A DNA stretch of 64,000 bases from Neoceratodus forsteri. Taxonomy: Eukaryota > Chordata > Ceratodontiformes > Ceratodontidae. Position numbers and translations under genes: made by a program. The DNA lies in assembly GCA_016271365.2 (NCBI GenBank), contig CM028136.1:467912001-467976000 (forward strand), written 5' to 3'. Shown here one piece after another: positions 1 to 11,885 of the stretch. Below the pieces are notes generated by a model. That model searched no databases, was not told where the DNA came from, and saw nothing but the letters and a program-made list of their open reading frames with translations. Within the stretch, counting starts at the first letter, position 1. Each line of letters begins with the position of its first letter.

Positions 1-917
1 AAAAGTATGTCTCTTTGCAGATGACACAAATATTTGCAGGAGGGTTGATATGCAAGGTGGGGTGGAAAGGATGAAATTGGACTTGGCAAGGTTGGAGGAA
101 TGGTCAAATGTATGGCAGCTTAGATTCAATGCAAAGAAGTGCAAAGTAATGTACCTGGGAAACAAAAACCCAGGGGAAGAATACACAATGGGGGGTGAGA
201 TACTGAAAACAACAAAAATGGAAAGGGACCTGGGGTAGTCATATCAGATGATCTAAAGTTGGGCAAGCAATGTGAGAGGGCAGCAAGGAGGGCTGGGGGG
301 ATACTGGGATGCATAGGGAGAGGCATCACCAGTAGAAAACAGGAAGTTGTTGGCCCTCTGTACAGACAATTGGTAAGACCACACCTGGAGTACTGTGTAC
401 AGTTCTGGAGACCCCATCTCTGCAAAAACATAGACAGGGTGGAAGCTGTCCAGAGGAGGGCAACCAAAATGGTTCAGAGTCTGCACCAGAAGACATATGA
501 AGAAACACTAAAGGAGCTTAAGATATATAGCCTCGAGGAAAGGAGGGAGAGGGGAACATGACATAAACTTTCAAATACCTCAAGGGAATCAACAGAGTCC
601 AAGAGGTTGGCATCTTTCAGAAAAAGAGGGGCACAATTTGAAGCTAGAGGGGGGACGGTTCAGAGGTAATGTAAGGACGTATTTCTTCAGACAGTGGGTT
701 GTAGATGCATGGAACAGCCTTCTTGAGGAGGTCGTAGAGTCAAAAACAGTGGGGGAATTCAAGAATGCATGGGACAGACATAAGGCAATTCTAGTGGGGA
801 GTAGGAGGAAGTAGGCTGTTGGTTAACTAGGATCTGCAGCTTATCCATTAGGTAGGGAAATGGGCAGACTAGGTGGGCCAAGCAGTCCTTATCTGCCATC
901 AGATTCTATGTTTCTAT
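1..917 (+). mobile_element. CR1-type LINE, 3' end (RT C-terminus and 3' UTR)
   Basis: The window opens inside the reverse transcriptase of a CR1 LINE: the catalytic motif reads FADD (14-25). The CR1 C-terminal block follows, with CKVMYLGN near 150 and, in a second frame (259-561), LGCIGRGITSRKQEV, a VRPHLEYCVQFW block and VQRRATKM. A single-base loss near 235 breaks the frame at RDLG, so this is a dead copy. After about 560 comes the short CR1 3' region, ending in the conserved end of this family (GGTGGGCCAAGCAGTCCTTATC, here split at 873-901) and TTCTATGTTTCTAT. The 5' part lies outside the window. The same 3' end occurs at 11.0 and 37.4 kb. Confidence 0.93.
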
Positions 918-2247
918 TATTTTTACTAACAGCTTTGAGACGTAAAGGTGAGAACTCAGTAGTTTCAATGCACATACAAAACAATTATAGATGTAGAAAG
1001 TGTTGTAATGACACCTGGAAATTCTTTTAATAAAACAGTTGACTTCCTGTTTAACCTGTTGGATTAAATACAGTCAAAGGAGGACCTAGACCCTTGGTGA
1101 TATCATTTCCTGTCAGGAGTCCAAAACATAGGGCTGCCACCAGCCCTTAATTACAAGCTGATTTGCATATGAATAATTCTAGACTGCAAAGACTCACAGA
1201 TAAACACAATGGCTCACTCAAACTAGCTTTTTATGGGCTTTCAGACGTCAAGAAATCCCGTAGATGACAGTTCCCCTTTAAGATAAGCTGACCAAATTAT
1301 GGACAATCAGTTTCTCTGATGGGCCCGTTCCACTACGAGGCAGGATTATTATTTAAAACGTTCTCATCTAGTCACTTCACCTATGGATCAATAGCCTTCT
1401 ACTTGGGATTGGAGGTGGGTAAGGGGGGAGGGGAAGGACTGGCTAGCCACTATATAGTGGGGCTTATGCTTGGACCCTCTCATATTCCCCCCTTCTCTCA
1501 GTGGCAGGGCCACCTGTACATCTTAGCCCTCTGGGCTAGGTTTGGAATGCAAATGTCCAGGCTGGGCTTAGATGGCCCTGTGCCTTTGCAGCTCATAAAG
1601 ATTCATGCCCTAGATTACAGGGGCCTCCAGCACTCCAGATGGATGATCATAATTGCAGGAGGGGATGGGGTGGTGGCAAGGACTGGAAAGGACAGCCATT
1701 GGAAATGTTTAACCTCTTTAGGTTCATTTCCCCCTCGAGCCCCCCCCATTTCCTAAGAGACAGCCCCGACATGTAGAGGCCCAGGTTTCTTAATAGGGCA
1801 AGGTTTAAACTGCCAAGTTCAAATGGCTAAAATTATTTTCTGAGCAAGGCTACCCAGGTAACTGATGGTGGGGCAGTATTATTACGTGCCCAGTGAATGA
1901 TACCTCTTGCACTCACAGAGGTTACAAGGGGCCTAAACCATACTGGTATTGCCCTGCACAATGCTACACCCTCACTCTCCTTGTTCCACTGACACCCTAC
2001 TGAATCCTGCAGGCCCCTGAAAGGGATGTGCAGTGAGGGGGACAGGGAGGAGGATATCGTAGACACAATGGGGGTTCAGCGCTTGTCACCAAATATATAG
2101 TCACCTAGTAGATGGGAGGGGTCGGGGTGGTCTCCCCCCTGTGAGGGGACCCTGTTAAGTTAACATAAGTTCCCTCCATGGGATAAATCCTGGGCTGTCA
2201 TATAAGGAATGCATGGGCATGGGATGTACATTAAACTGCACCTCAGT
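918..2247. other. No gene; unassigned non-coding DNA
   Basis: I see no coding similarity. The stretch is of mixed composition, and around 1320-1760 a long open frame exists, but its translation is low in recognisable motifs and I take it as chance. The end of the block near 1275 reads CCCCTTTAA, which resembles piggyBac-type ends, but no partner end was found. G-rich and T-rich runs near 1420, 1740 and 2110 add no recognisable structure. Confidence 0.5.
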
Positions 2248-2539
2248 CTTGAGCAGCAGCCACTGGACTCATCAGCTAATCTGCAGGCCAGATGTCAGTG
2301 GCGGCCACTGGGGGGGGGGTACCGCTAAAGTGGTCCAGTTAGTACTGTGGATTTGTGGCAAACCTAGTGCAGCTTCTTCTTGATTAGGGTGACATGGTTC
2401 TAAAACAGTAGAAGGGGCAGCACTAGGTTTGCTGCAAATCCTCAGTACTAACTGGACCGCTTTAGCGGTGCACGCCCAGTGACCGCCACTGACATCTGGG
2501 CTACAGATTAGCTGATGAGCCCAGAGGCTGCTAGTCAAG
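2248..2539. repeat. Foldback repeat with about 130-bp inverted arms
   Basis: Two long arms, 2248-2380 and 2409-2539, are reverse complements of each other over nearly their full length. Shared segments include CATCAGCTAATCTG, CCAGATGTCAGTGGCGG and GTCCAGTTAGTACTG. A spacer of about 28 bases separates them. The arms would form a stable hairpin in RNA or extruded DNA. No coding potential is evident. It looks like a non-autonomous foldback or MITE-type element, but I see no clear target duplication, so the superfamily is open. The L1/Tx1 copy starts immediately after it. Confidence 0.75.
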
Positions 2540-2812
2540 ATTGTGGGAGGTGGGGAGGGAAGGGAGTTATGGTTGCACTATGAGTTTCATGTTAGTTTTC
2601 AATGTTGTTGTTTTATATTGTTACGTGCATTACAGTTATGATATGTATATGTGTAAGACTACCAATCAGGGTAAAGGGGTGTGGGTGGGAAGGGGAAGTT
2701 TAGGTGTGGTAACAAGGGGTGGGTCCCCTCTGGATTCTATGAGGGATGACCCAGGTTGGATTCTGGTGCCCCGACCCATACAGGATAAGGTCCAAGGAGC
2801 CCCCTATAGAGA

Positions 2813-3577
2813 CTAAATTGGATACATGGAATGTGAGGGGGTGCAACTCACCAATCAAAAGAAAGAAAGATTGAGCCCCCAGATCGCATTCCTGCAAGAA
2901 ACCAAATTAACTTGTGGGAAAGCCCAGAAACTGAAGCAAGGTTGGGTGGGGAGGAGCTGCATAGTGTGGTGCCTTGAGTGAAGCGGGGAGTCTCAATACT
3001 CCGTCATAAAGACCTGGTATGGAAGGTGGTATGCCACAAACAGGATGGTGAAGGCCGGTGGATCCTGGCTGAGATGGGGACCCCTGAGGGATCTCTCATT
3101 CTCCTTAACATATATGCCCCTAATCAGGACTGTCCACAGTTCTTCCATGAATTTAACCAAACACTGAAAGAGTTTAATATAAACAAACTCCCAGTTCTCA
3201 TGGGTGGGGATTTTAATCTTGCTTTGGACCCCAAGGTGGACAGGAGCAGAAGTACGGCTGAACCTCATAAACAAGCAGCCAAGTTGGCTCTTAGGTTCCT
3301 ATCTGAGCACTTCCTGCTGGATGCTTGGTGCACCAGACACCCGGGGATGAGGGACTACACATGTTTTTCTGCCACACATGGGTGCTCAAGTAGGATCACT
3401 CTGTGGCTAATCTCAGCTGCCCTATATGATAGGGTGACTAAGGTGGATACCCACCCAATAGCCATCTCCGATCATGCTCCTCTAGAGCTCGGGATAACCT
3501 GGGGACCTGAACTACCCCTTTCGAATACGTGGTATCTTGATGCCCTTCTGCTCAAGGATCCACAGTTTCGTGCATGA
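2813..3577 (+). pseudogene. L1/Tx1 ORF2 AP endonuclease domain
   Basis: The domain begins with KLDTWNVRGC (2815 onward), the N-terminal endonuclease strand, then IAFLQETKL with the catalytic Glu. After a frame break the main frame (2978-3577) continues with LLNIYAPNQD, MGGDFNLALD (GDFN motif) and ISDHAPLEL (the Asp-His pair), all of which look intact. The motif normally written RIDY reads RITL, so the Asp there is lost. In the L1 family this domain nicks the target DNA to prime reverse transcription. The stop at 3577 and the stop near 2978 show the copy is inactive. Confidence 0.88.
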
Positions 3578-4064
3578 CTTGGTTCCAAAATTGCAGAATA
3601 TTTGGGTAATAATGATAAGTTTCAGACTCATCCCTGTAGGAGGACTTCAAAGCTATGATTAGGGGGGCAGGATCATTGCCTTCGCCATGGCTAAGAGGCA
3701 GCAGAGGGAGTCAGAACAGGTTGCTCTGGAAAGGGAACTAGCTGATCTGGAGTCTCAGTGCAAGGCTGTCTTCACCAGAGACCCCCCCCCCATACTCTAT
3801 TAGCGCAGCTGACTAGCACCAGGTTCCAGCTCAATGCTCGTCTGACTAGACTGGCAGAATTGAACGTTAGGAGGCAGTTGCATGCCTATTGAGACGGGGA
3901 GAAAAATCTAGCAAACATCTGGCTTACTGTCTCAAATGTAGGCAAGTGGCCAGAATGATCCCTGGACTGAAGGATGAGAAAGGGGAATAGACCTGCTCTC
4001 AATATGGGATCAATGGGATCATGGCCCAGTTTTATGAATGCTTCTACTCCTCTCCACCCCCCTT

Positions 4065-5014
4065 GACTCTGCCATAGTTGAGGCCTTCCTGGCCACACTT
4101 CCTATCACACGCTTAAGCTCTTCCATATCCTCTCCCTTGGATGAACCCCTGATAGAAGCAGAGATCTTGAAAGCTATTCAATCCATGAACCCCAATAAAT
4201 CCCCAAGGAAGGATGGGTTACCCATAGACTCTTACCAGCTGTCAGAAATCCAGCTCTCCAGCTATCTGCTACAGACCTTCAGAGACTTTCTGATGCAAGG
4301 GGTTATCCCACACTATGAGGGAAGCCATGATAATGTTACTCCACAAAAAAGGAAAAGATCCATCAAACCCAGATAGTTATTGTCTCATCTCCCTTATTAA
4401 TGCTGATGCCAAAATACTGGCCAAAGTCTTTGCTGGTCACATGGAGAAGCTTCTAACGGGCTTAATCCACCTGGCTCAGACCAGGTTCATTAAAGGCAGG
4501 CTAGGGCTGGACTATCACAAGACCCTGATCATGCTAATGCATGAGGTGCAGGCCTGCCATACCCCCATGCTTGCACTCACAGTGGACTTCAAGAAGGCCT
4601 TTGACTCAGTCAAATGGTCCTACTTGATTCTCACCTTGGGGAGAATGGGTACAGGCCCCTCCTTCAGGAAGTGGGTTAAACTACCATATGCCTCCCTGAT
4701 GGCCACTGTCCTGACCAATAAAAGTATGTCCCCATCCTTCGCCCTTCATAAGGGCACGAGACAAGAGTGCCCCTTTCCCCCTTTTGTTTATTCTGGTGAT
4801 CGAACCACTGGCCATAGCTATTCGAGAGTCTAGGGGTATTCCAGGAGTAACAGTGAGAAACTCTATATTTAAGACATTTCTGTACACAGATGACCTTCTA
4901 GTCATCATAGCATATACACCACAGGTAATTCCTACAGTCCTGGACACCTTGGATAGGTTTACTCAAGTGTCAGGCCTGAAGGTGAACCAGGCAAAGATGG
5001 AGTTCCTCCCCTGA
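4065..5014 (+). pseudogene. L1/Tx1 ORF2 reverse transcriptase domain
   Basis: Fragments in three frames make up the reverse transcriptase. The N-terminal block includes NPNKSPRKDGLPID (about 4190). It is followed by the IMLLHKKGKDPSNPDSY block with the KGK and Ser residues, then LTVDFKKAFDSVKW (motif A, catalytic Asp), GTRQECP (normally GTRQGCP) and LYTDDLLVI (motif C, 4880-4903; YTDD in place of the usual FADD). Frames shift near 4376 and 4780. Catalytic aspartates remain readable, but the frame is not continuous. A thumb-like region with LDRFTQVSGLKVNQAKME follows motif C. Confidence 0.9.
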
Positions 5015-6208
5015 ATAAGGCCTGTACCAGTCAAGCCGTCAGCCTGCAAGGATTGAAATAGTCCCTGGAGGGCATCACATACCTAGGTTTCACCATCTGC
5101 CCTAATATCTCAAAAATGATTGCAATTAATTTTGTGACCCTCCTGGAAGGGATCAAGGGGGATCTAGGCAGATGGAAACCTTTGAAGGTATCCCTGGCAG
5201 GAAAATAGATTCCGTGAAAATGATGATTGCCCCCAGAGTGTTATACCTCCTAGCTCACCTCCCCATCCATATTCCTCCCAAGTGGTTTCAGAAAGTGGAC
5301 ATCTTGGTGGGGAAATTTTTATAGGAGGGAAAGCCACCATGGTACAGTAGACAGAAGCTTTGCCAGCACTGGAGCAAAGGAGGATGGGGACTTCCCTGGT
5401 TCTATGGTTACCATATGCCTTTGCTACAACACAACCAGCTGGTTTACATCAATGAGAAACTCTCTTCTCCAGCCTGGGTCCAGCTCGAAGCAATATTGGT
5501 GGGGTCCCCCTCTCTGGCCACACTGCCACACGCTATTAAGAGACTCCCTGGGGCACTGGCACCACCTATCCTGTTATCAATTAAATATTGGCACAAAGTG
5601 CACTCATCACTGCACTCTTCCCATCATCCCAGCGCATACATGCCCCTGTGGAATAATTCGCATGTGACTGTGGATAGGAAAGTGATCCACTGACGGATAT
5701 GGGAGACGCAGGGCATTAAACTAGTACAAGACCTACTAGTCCCGGGTGCCAACATGCTGAGCACTTTTGAGGCCTTGTGAGAGAGGTATGATCTCCCTTC
5801 TAATCATTTTTGGAGGTATCTGCAAATTAAGGATACTATCAACAGGACAGTGTACCCCCTTCTCTCCCCAAGCCAATCCATGGCTCCTTCTCCAATGAAA
5901 GTCTGGATAAAATGGGAGAAAGGCCAGGCTAGCTTGATTTACAAAGCCCTCCATGAGGCTGCCCCAGACCTGACCCTTTCCACCAAGGTCAGTGGGAACA
6001 AGAGATGTGCACCCTCATCTCGGCGAAACAATGGGCACACTGCTGGGCCAGGGTACACCAGGCCTATAGAGATGGCAGAACAAGATTGAGCATGAAGAAA
6101 ACCCTGTTACAGTGGTATTATACCCAGTCCAAACTCAAACAACTGGGCCTCCTTCAGGACGATGCCTGCAGGTGGTGTGGGCAAGTTGGGGCCCATCTAT
6201 ACCATGTA
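5015..6208 (+). pseudogene. L1/Tx1 ORF2 C-terminal region, first part
   Basis: Downstream of the polymerase the frame is heavily broken but still reads L1-like blocks. Examples are ITYLGFTICPN near 5080, MMIAPRVLYLLAHLPIHIPP near 5220, LLQHNQLVYINEKLSSPAW near 5420, and LQWYYTQSKLKQLGLLQDDACRWCGQVG near 6110-6190. The last block is the Cys-containing end that L1 ORF2 proteins carry after the polymerase. The sequence stops at CATGTA (6203-6208), where a foreign segment begins. Confidence 0.82.
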
Positions 6209-9135
6209 TAACCCCTAGGCAGCACTACTCCTAGAGATACTACCCCTGCCTACTGCCCAGGATGTAGGTTGAGGGGCCTGGGTTCCCAAGACTTAACTTG
6301 AACTGGTTCCTACCCAAGATTTTACATAATGCGCAGTGCCTTCAACCAGAGTTTAACTTCAAGTGGGCTATTTTTCACCTGGTACACCCCCTCTTGGGAT
6401 GCTATACCACCCACCGTAACCATTAGCCACCCCATAACATGATCTGATAAACATTTCTGACATTTTACCATTTAATGACTTTCTCTAATAATATGCTCAC
6501 GATATCATTAGTTGCAAACAACAACAATATTTATTTACATGGGGATTAGGGCTTATGAATGGGGAAACACAAGCAGTAGAGGTTATGCAAGTAGAATCAT
6601 TATTAATAATATGTACAGAGGAATTAGATTTGGCTTGTGCTGGTGAAAATCCTCCAACTGGGTGGATTCCTGCTATGCAGATTAAAATGTAATCACACAT
6701 TTTGCCAACACACATGACCAGAGCCCTGGCTGTCTAACTGAACTACCTGAAATCAGATGGAACACAAATAGTATTTTACCCACAAATGGTACCTGTTCCC
6801 CAAAAGTGAGTGCGAGACCCCGCAGTCCTACACAGTTAAATCTGGGTACCCAGTTACCAAGACAGTCCCTTGATGGTTGCAGGCCTGGTGGACGGTGCAG
6901 CTGTTTGTTGGCCAGCTTGATTCAAGAAAGAATTAGTGCTTGAACTTGAAAACAATTAGGCAGATAAAACTATTTACAGTCATTTGAATCCAAGACCACA
7001 TGCAGGGATTGCCCTGCATGTTGCAGTTGGACACACTTGGTAGGTGTAGCCAGCTGGGTACACTGGGTTTGGAAATCAATTATATTTTTCTGAACATGCA
7101 TCACATTTATATGTTTTGGTACATTTAGCACATTTATATGTCAGACACATTTGGTACAATCATTTGGTACCTTCAACCAGGGGCCAGGATGACTGCCTTG
7201 GTCTGTTTTCATAAGAACAGTCATTTCCAGGTTACAGTAGTAAAATTTAATAGAATTGGTGTCTCAGTTCTATTTGTGGTACATGGCTGTAGGTTGCAGC
7301 TCCACTGGACATCTTGACCGGCACTAGTTAGCAGATACTGGACCTCCCAGGCAAAGTCAGGTTGAGCACCGGTACTGAGTGCTCCCCTTCCAGTCCTGTA
7401 GGCTTGATAGCAGACAATCACATATCAGCACATTTATACGATACTGTGGGCTCACTTGGGTCCCCCAGAACAGTCAGATCCACCTGCACTGGGCAAGATA
7501 GGCGCAGCAGATGCAAGATGCACAGCAAGCGAACAACATGAATCAGCAACAGTCTATGGGCATTGGCAGCCCCAATAGCAAGTTTCTTTCTTTCTTTCAC
7601 TTGGGGGTGGGGGTGGTACAAGAGTACTCACTTAGGCTCCTTGTGGTAGAATCTCAGCAATGAAGGCTCCTGAAGTCTTCTGTCCTCTCACAGCTGAGGC
7701 AGAATCAGCTTTCTCACAGCTGGCTTGATGTCGAGTTGCAGGTCCACATCTTTTCCCGATGTGGAAGGGAGGGCTAGCAACTGGAGGACATTCTGGCAAC
7801 CCCCAGGTTAGCAGGTACTGCATAAACCTAAACTACTGTAACTTTACTACAAAGAAGTTACTAACCCTCCTCCTGGATGGAGGGGCTTACACTGGATCAC
7901 CAGGCCCATTGGCATGGCTTGGGGCCTGAGACCCCACCCCTGTGGGGGGCTTCAACTCGAATCCGGAAAAATGCTGAAAACACAGTCTTTTATGGGGCTC
8001 TCCTGACACTCCTGATTGGCTGGAGCTTTTGGTTGCTTGGCCTCCGATTGGTTGGAGGGCCTATCAATCAAGAAAATGAATTTTACATGAACCTCACTCG
8101 ATGCACAGTTGGTTTATTGTTTTGGTGCCTGAAATTAGGTCCCTGCAGTCCCCTATGAGCACTTGGTAGTTTCCCATGAGCTTTGGCTACTGTCCCACAA
8201 GTCCTGACTTTAAAATCCTGGCTTTCCGATTGGCTGTAGCTGCTTGAAAATGGCTGCTGAACACACAGTCCCTTAAGCAGATTAGATACCATCCCAAATT
8301 AAGTCCTGGTGCAGCTAGAATAAACTAAATAATTGCTCAAATGCCCTTCAGTTCAGTAGCCCTCGGTGTATACTTGCTGTTGCTGCCCAGATCAAGTAAG
8401 TTGCTCAGTCTATTTTCCTGTCACTGCTGTCAATATTTAAGGATGCCTTACAGCAGGCAGGCTATTTCTATCTGAGTCCCAATTTTAAGCTGGTGCAGCC
8501 AGGACTTAAGGCATTTTGTTTTTTGAAACACTTTTCCCCTTTTTAACACTGGTCCCTTTTTTACACTTTTCCCCCAAACATGTACAGTTACAATTACTTA
8601 TTTTACATTTGCTTTTCCCTCTTCAGCAGTTGCTGAAAACACTGTTTTCCGAGGGCAAAGGTGCCTTCATGAATATTCAGGAGATCAGGGCTTGGGCTCA
8701 TTAATATTCATGAGCCTCACTCTTACTTGCTATGTGGATCTCTTTAATTAAATAAAGAAACAAGCTCTCTGGGCCCTTGCTGTGGTTACTGGGTCCCGCT
8801 TAGCTGGTGGGGATACTGGGGCCGATGGATACTCTCCCAATTCAACCGCAAGTTGGGCGGTCACAAGATCAAAGGTGCTGTCTGCGCCTGCGCAGTTCCT
8901 GCTGTACCAAAGTGCATGCCTCGAGCGGGAGATCATGGTTTGATTTTGGGAGCCCCGCAGGGCTGGAATCACTTTGCAGCTGACGTCTGGGGCACAGGGA
9001 CACAAACAAGGACTTGGGCCAGAACTGGGGGGGACCAAGAAAAAAAAATAGCAGGTAGACAGAGGTTCCATAGAGGAGGAGAGCAAATGGGAGCCACAGG
9101 CGGCAAGTAAACCCCCAAATTGGTATGGGGTTACA
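6209..9135. mobile_element. Unclassified 2.93-kb non-coding insertion inside the L1
   Basis: The insertion is bounded by CATGTA at 6203-6208 and 9136-9141. Its ends are short inverted repeats (TAACCCC at the start, GGGGTTACA at the end). If the boundaries are shifted by a few bases the termini read TGTATAACCCC and GGGGTTACACA, which are LTR-like TGT...ACA ends but then leave no duplication; the sequence cannot decide between the two. The interior has no credible ORF. It holds a run of inverted CCAAT boxes (8013-8236), an AATAAA near 8749, and a short TTTC repeat at 7587. A long solo LTR is the best guess, a non-autonomous DNA element the alternative. The age must be younger than the L1. Confidence 0.7.
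8013..8236. promoter_or_regulatory. Cluster of CCAAT-box motifs in the insertion
   Basis: Three ATTGG (reverse CCAAT) motifs, each followed by C or T and G, sit at about 8015, 8046 and 8229, in the contexts TGATTGGCTGG, CCGATTGGTTGG and CCGATTGGCTGT. CCAAT boxes spaced like this are typical of promoters, including those of LTRs. This supports, but does not prove, an LTR origin for the surrounding insertion. Confidence 0.35.
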
Positions 9136-9537
9136 CATGTACTGTGGACATGCCCAGTGATCAAGCCCTTTTGAACAGCAGTCATGAACTTGTGTAGGAA
9201 GGTGACACCACAGCTAGTTTTTGATTCCCCTTTACTTCTGCTGGGCTGTGTACTTGAGACCCTACCTAAGCACAACCCCAGAGCCCAATGGGTTACAGTA
9301 GTAGGGGCTGCAGTGAAACAGCTTCTGTTGATGAGATGGTGGTCCCCGGAGCCCCCCTCCTTGACTGAACTGTTGCTGTCCTTGGCCCAGGTGGCTTTTT
9401 ATGAGAGGCTGTCCAGCTTCACTGCCAGCACACTGCCCAGGTTTCATCTTTGTTGGCAGCCCTTCCTGGAGTCTACATATTGCCATAAAGCCCAAATGGA
9501 CCCAGATGGCGGACAGCTATCCCATGGTATACTGTAA
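9136..9537 (+). pseudogene. L1/Tx1 ORF2 C-terminal region, last part
   Basis: The frame resumes with VLWTCPVIKPF, stops once, and continues at 9184 as MNLCRKVTPQLVF, LLLLGCVLETLPK, VVGAAVKQLLLMRWWSPEPPS (split across the block) and FYERLSSF. This order (CPVIKPFW, LLG, AAK..IA..W, PP) is the usual end of L1-type ORF2 proteins. It is in register with the part that ended at 6208, which shows both halves belong to one element. Confidence 0.88.
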
Positions 9538-9984
9538 TTTCACCCTGTCCTTATTATCCCCCCACTGATACCCAGAAGTACTCCTTGTTCACAGCTGATT
9601 GACAAGGTGTATATAGTTATTGTTTGATTAGGTTAGTTTTATGAGAGACACCCATCAGCCACAGTACATATTTGACAGCACAGGGCATGGGGTTGAGGCA
9701 AACACCTAATGCTGCGCATTCTGGCCATTCTGGTCAGAGGCATGGTAGGCATGTGATGCAGGCCATCCAAGTACCCAGACTTGCAGAACAGTTTTAAGGC
9801 AGCAAAAGTAACTGTCAATTTTCTGAGCTCACCTGTGTATACTTCCTTGAGTGATAAGCATTCTATGTATAGGCCTGTATGAGCAAGGTTTGTCCTCAAC
9901 CAGGATATTGCTACTCTTTTTGCAATTGATGTAAAGGTACGCTATGGTATTATTTCAATAAAATATTTCAACCTCAAAATAGAT

Positions 9985-11059
9985 TGGCAACAGAGTGTGG
10001 TGGTAAATGGAGCTCACTCTGGGAATTGAGGGTGACCAGTTGGATTCTTCAGGGCTCAGTACTGTGACCAGTCCCCTTTAATGTCTCTATAACTGATACT
10101 GGGAATGGACTGGAAGGGAAGGTCTGCATTTCTGTAGATGACACTAAAATCTGCAATAGGGTGGATACTCTAGAGGGGGTGGAAAGAATGTGCAGAAACC
10201 TGAAAAAACTCAAGGAGTGGTCAGGGGCATGGCAGCTGGGTTTCAATGCGAAATAGTGCAAAATCATGCAGTTAGGGCACAGAAACTCAGAGTTGGAGTA
10301 CAAAATGGGAGAAGAGGTATTGACGGTTACCGAACAGGAAAGGGACCTGGAAGTAATCATATCTGATGACCTCAAGGTGGTGAGGCAGTGCAACAAGGCA
10401 GTTGGTAGTGCCAGTGGGATGTTGGGGTGCATAGGGAGGGGTATCACCAGCAGAAGGAAGGAGGTGGTGTTACCACTGCATAGGTTGCTAGTCAGTCCCC
10501 AGCTGGAGTGTGTCCAGTTTTGGATACCACATCTCAGGAAGGATATAGACAGGTTGGAGGTTGTCCAGAGGAGGGGAACTAAAATGATGTAGGGTCTGCA
10601 TTAGAAGTCCTATGAGGAGAGACTGAAGGACCTCAACATGTAAACCCTGAAGGAGAGAAGGGAAAGGGAGGGCATGATAAAGACTCAAATACTTTACAGT
10701 TCTAAATAAGGTACAGGAGGGGAGGATTTTTCAGAGGAAAAGATGCATGAGAACAAGGGGATATGCAGTGAACCTGTAAGGGGGTAAATTTAGGAGAGAT
10801 GTGAGGAAGTACTTGATCACTAAAAGAGTGGTTGATGCCTGGAACAGTCTTTGAGCAGAGGTGGTGCAAGTGAAAACAGTGGTAGGATTCAAGAATGCAT
10901 GGGATAGGCATAAGGCAATCTTAGTGGAAAGCAAGTTGGGGGAAGGAACTGTTGATCAAGTAGGATCTTCAGTGACAGTATAGGCAGGGGATAAATGGGC
11001 AGATTTGGTGGTCCAAGTGATCTTTATCTGCCATCAAATTATATGCTTCTATGTTTACA
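9985..11059 (+). mobile_element. CR1-type LINE, 3' part
   Basis: This 5'-truncated CR1 starts in the reverse transcriptase upstream of motif C. It shows ILQGSVL near 10045 (the PQGSVLGP block, decayed), ISVDDTKICN (the YADD motif changed to SVDD), WQLGFNAK, LGCIGRGITSRRKEV and VQRRGTKM. Stops interrupt the frame at several points. The 3' region ends with the family's TTTATCTGCCATCA and TTCTATGTTT. The first readable bases, near TTGGCAACAGAGTGTGGTGG, match the start of the CR1 piece at 36.36 kb. Confidence 0.9.
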
Positions 11060-11665
11060 CCAACTATGGTCTCTGGTGCTCTGTGCCATAGGAATGCCCG
11101 TGTCTGTGTCGGGTATGTTGAAGACTCCTAACAGGATGACTTCTCTCCAGCTGTGCCCTCTTGATCTCTGTGACTAGTGCTCTGGCCACCTCCTCTGACT
11201 GACTAGGAGGCATGTATATCACTTTCATGTGGACAACTCTTTCCCCCATCTGCCAGCTGTACCCATACCAATTCAAATTTTCCCCCTCTAGCTGTCACCT
11301 TATCCTGTAACACCCTGTTGTCTTTCCAAACATACAGTGCATTCCCTCTCTTCTCCTCTTTCCTTCTCCCTCCTGAATATTGATAACCTGGATTGTGAAG
11401 TCCCAGTCATTGTTAAATGATCACCACATTTCTGTTATTGCCATCGTGTCTGGGTTGCCTTCTGCTGCCATAGCCAGGAGATTTATCATTTTGTTACCAT
11501 GGCCTCTGCCATTATTTTTGAACAGCAACTGACATTTTGTTTCCATTCTATTTATTTTCATCATTCTTTGTATGTGTTGCTTGTACTGTCCCTGCTCCCT
11601 TGGAAGCAAGCTTAGTTTAATTAGCCCCTTCTGGTCACCAATAAATTTGTCACCCACCAACAAAC
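11060..11665 (-). mobile_element. CR1-type endonuclease fragment, opposite strand
   Basis: Read on the minus strand, this piece begins near 11560 with NKMINLLAMAAEGNPDTMAITEMW, the CR1 endonuclease start with its catalytic Glu (TEMW). It then carries a decayed MGERVVHMKVIYMPPSQSEE block (the IYRPP motif). It ends with LLGVFNIPDTDTG, the GDFN motif altered to GVFN. Frames are broken. The piece abuts the 3' end of the plus-strand CR1 at 11059, so the two are in tail-facing order and probably separate insertions. Confidence 0.72.
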
Positions 11666-11708
11666 CCAAAAATTAAAAATATACCTCACAATCAATATCA
11701 AGGAGAAA

Positions 11709-11832
11709 CTTGCTTTTGAGCAAGGCCCCTAGAATGCTGTGATTCTGCAGCTGTGGAATTTTCTGTAGAATTTGCATCAAGCCACAGAATGTATGTAGTG
11801 CCACAGAATTAATTGCTTTTGGTACATTTTCA

Positions 11833-11885
<53 letters not shown>

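Larger units (their letters stand above)
2541..9640 (+). mobile_element. L1/Tx1-type LINE, 5'-incomplete, split by an insertion
   Basis: One decayed L1-like element of the Tx1/amphibian L1 type spans this interval. It has an AP endonuclease (2813-3577), a reverse transcriptase (about 4065-5014), a long C-terminal region (to 6208), and its last part after the 2927-base insertion at 6209-9135. Deleting the insertion plus one copy of CATGTA joins AHLYHV to LWTCPVIKPF in one frame, so the two halves are one element. No ORF1 is visible upstream and the 5' boundary is uncertain. The 3' boundary is placed near 9640 only because recognisable coding ends at 9537; no poly(A) tail is evident. Confidence 0.85.

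Noticed and set aside
1319..1756. 145-codon open frame on the plus strand
   Set aside because: No motif, odd composition from homopolymer and G-rich runs, no neighbouring coding signal; taken as chance.
8748..9275. 175-codon minus-strand frame
   Set aside because: It overlaps the end of the non-coding insertion and the antisense of the L1 ORF2 C-terminus, so it is a shadow of that sequence.
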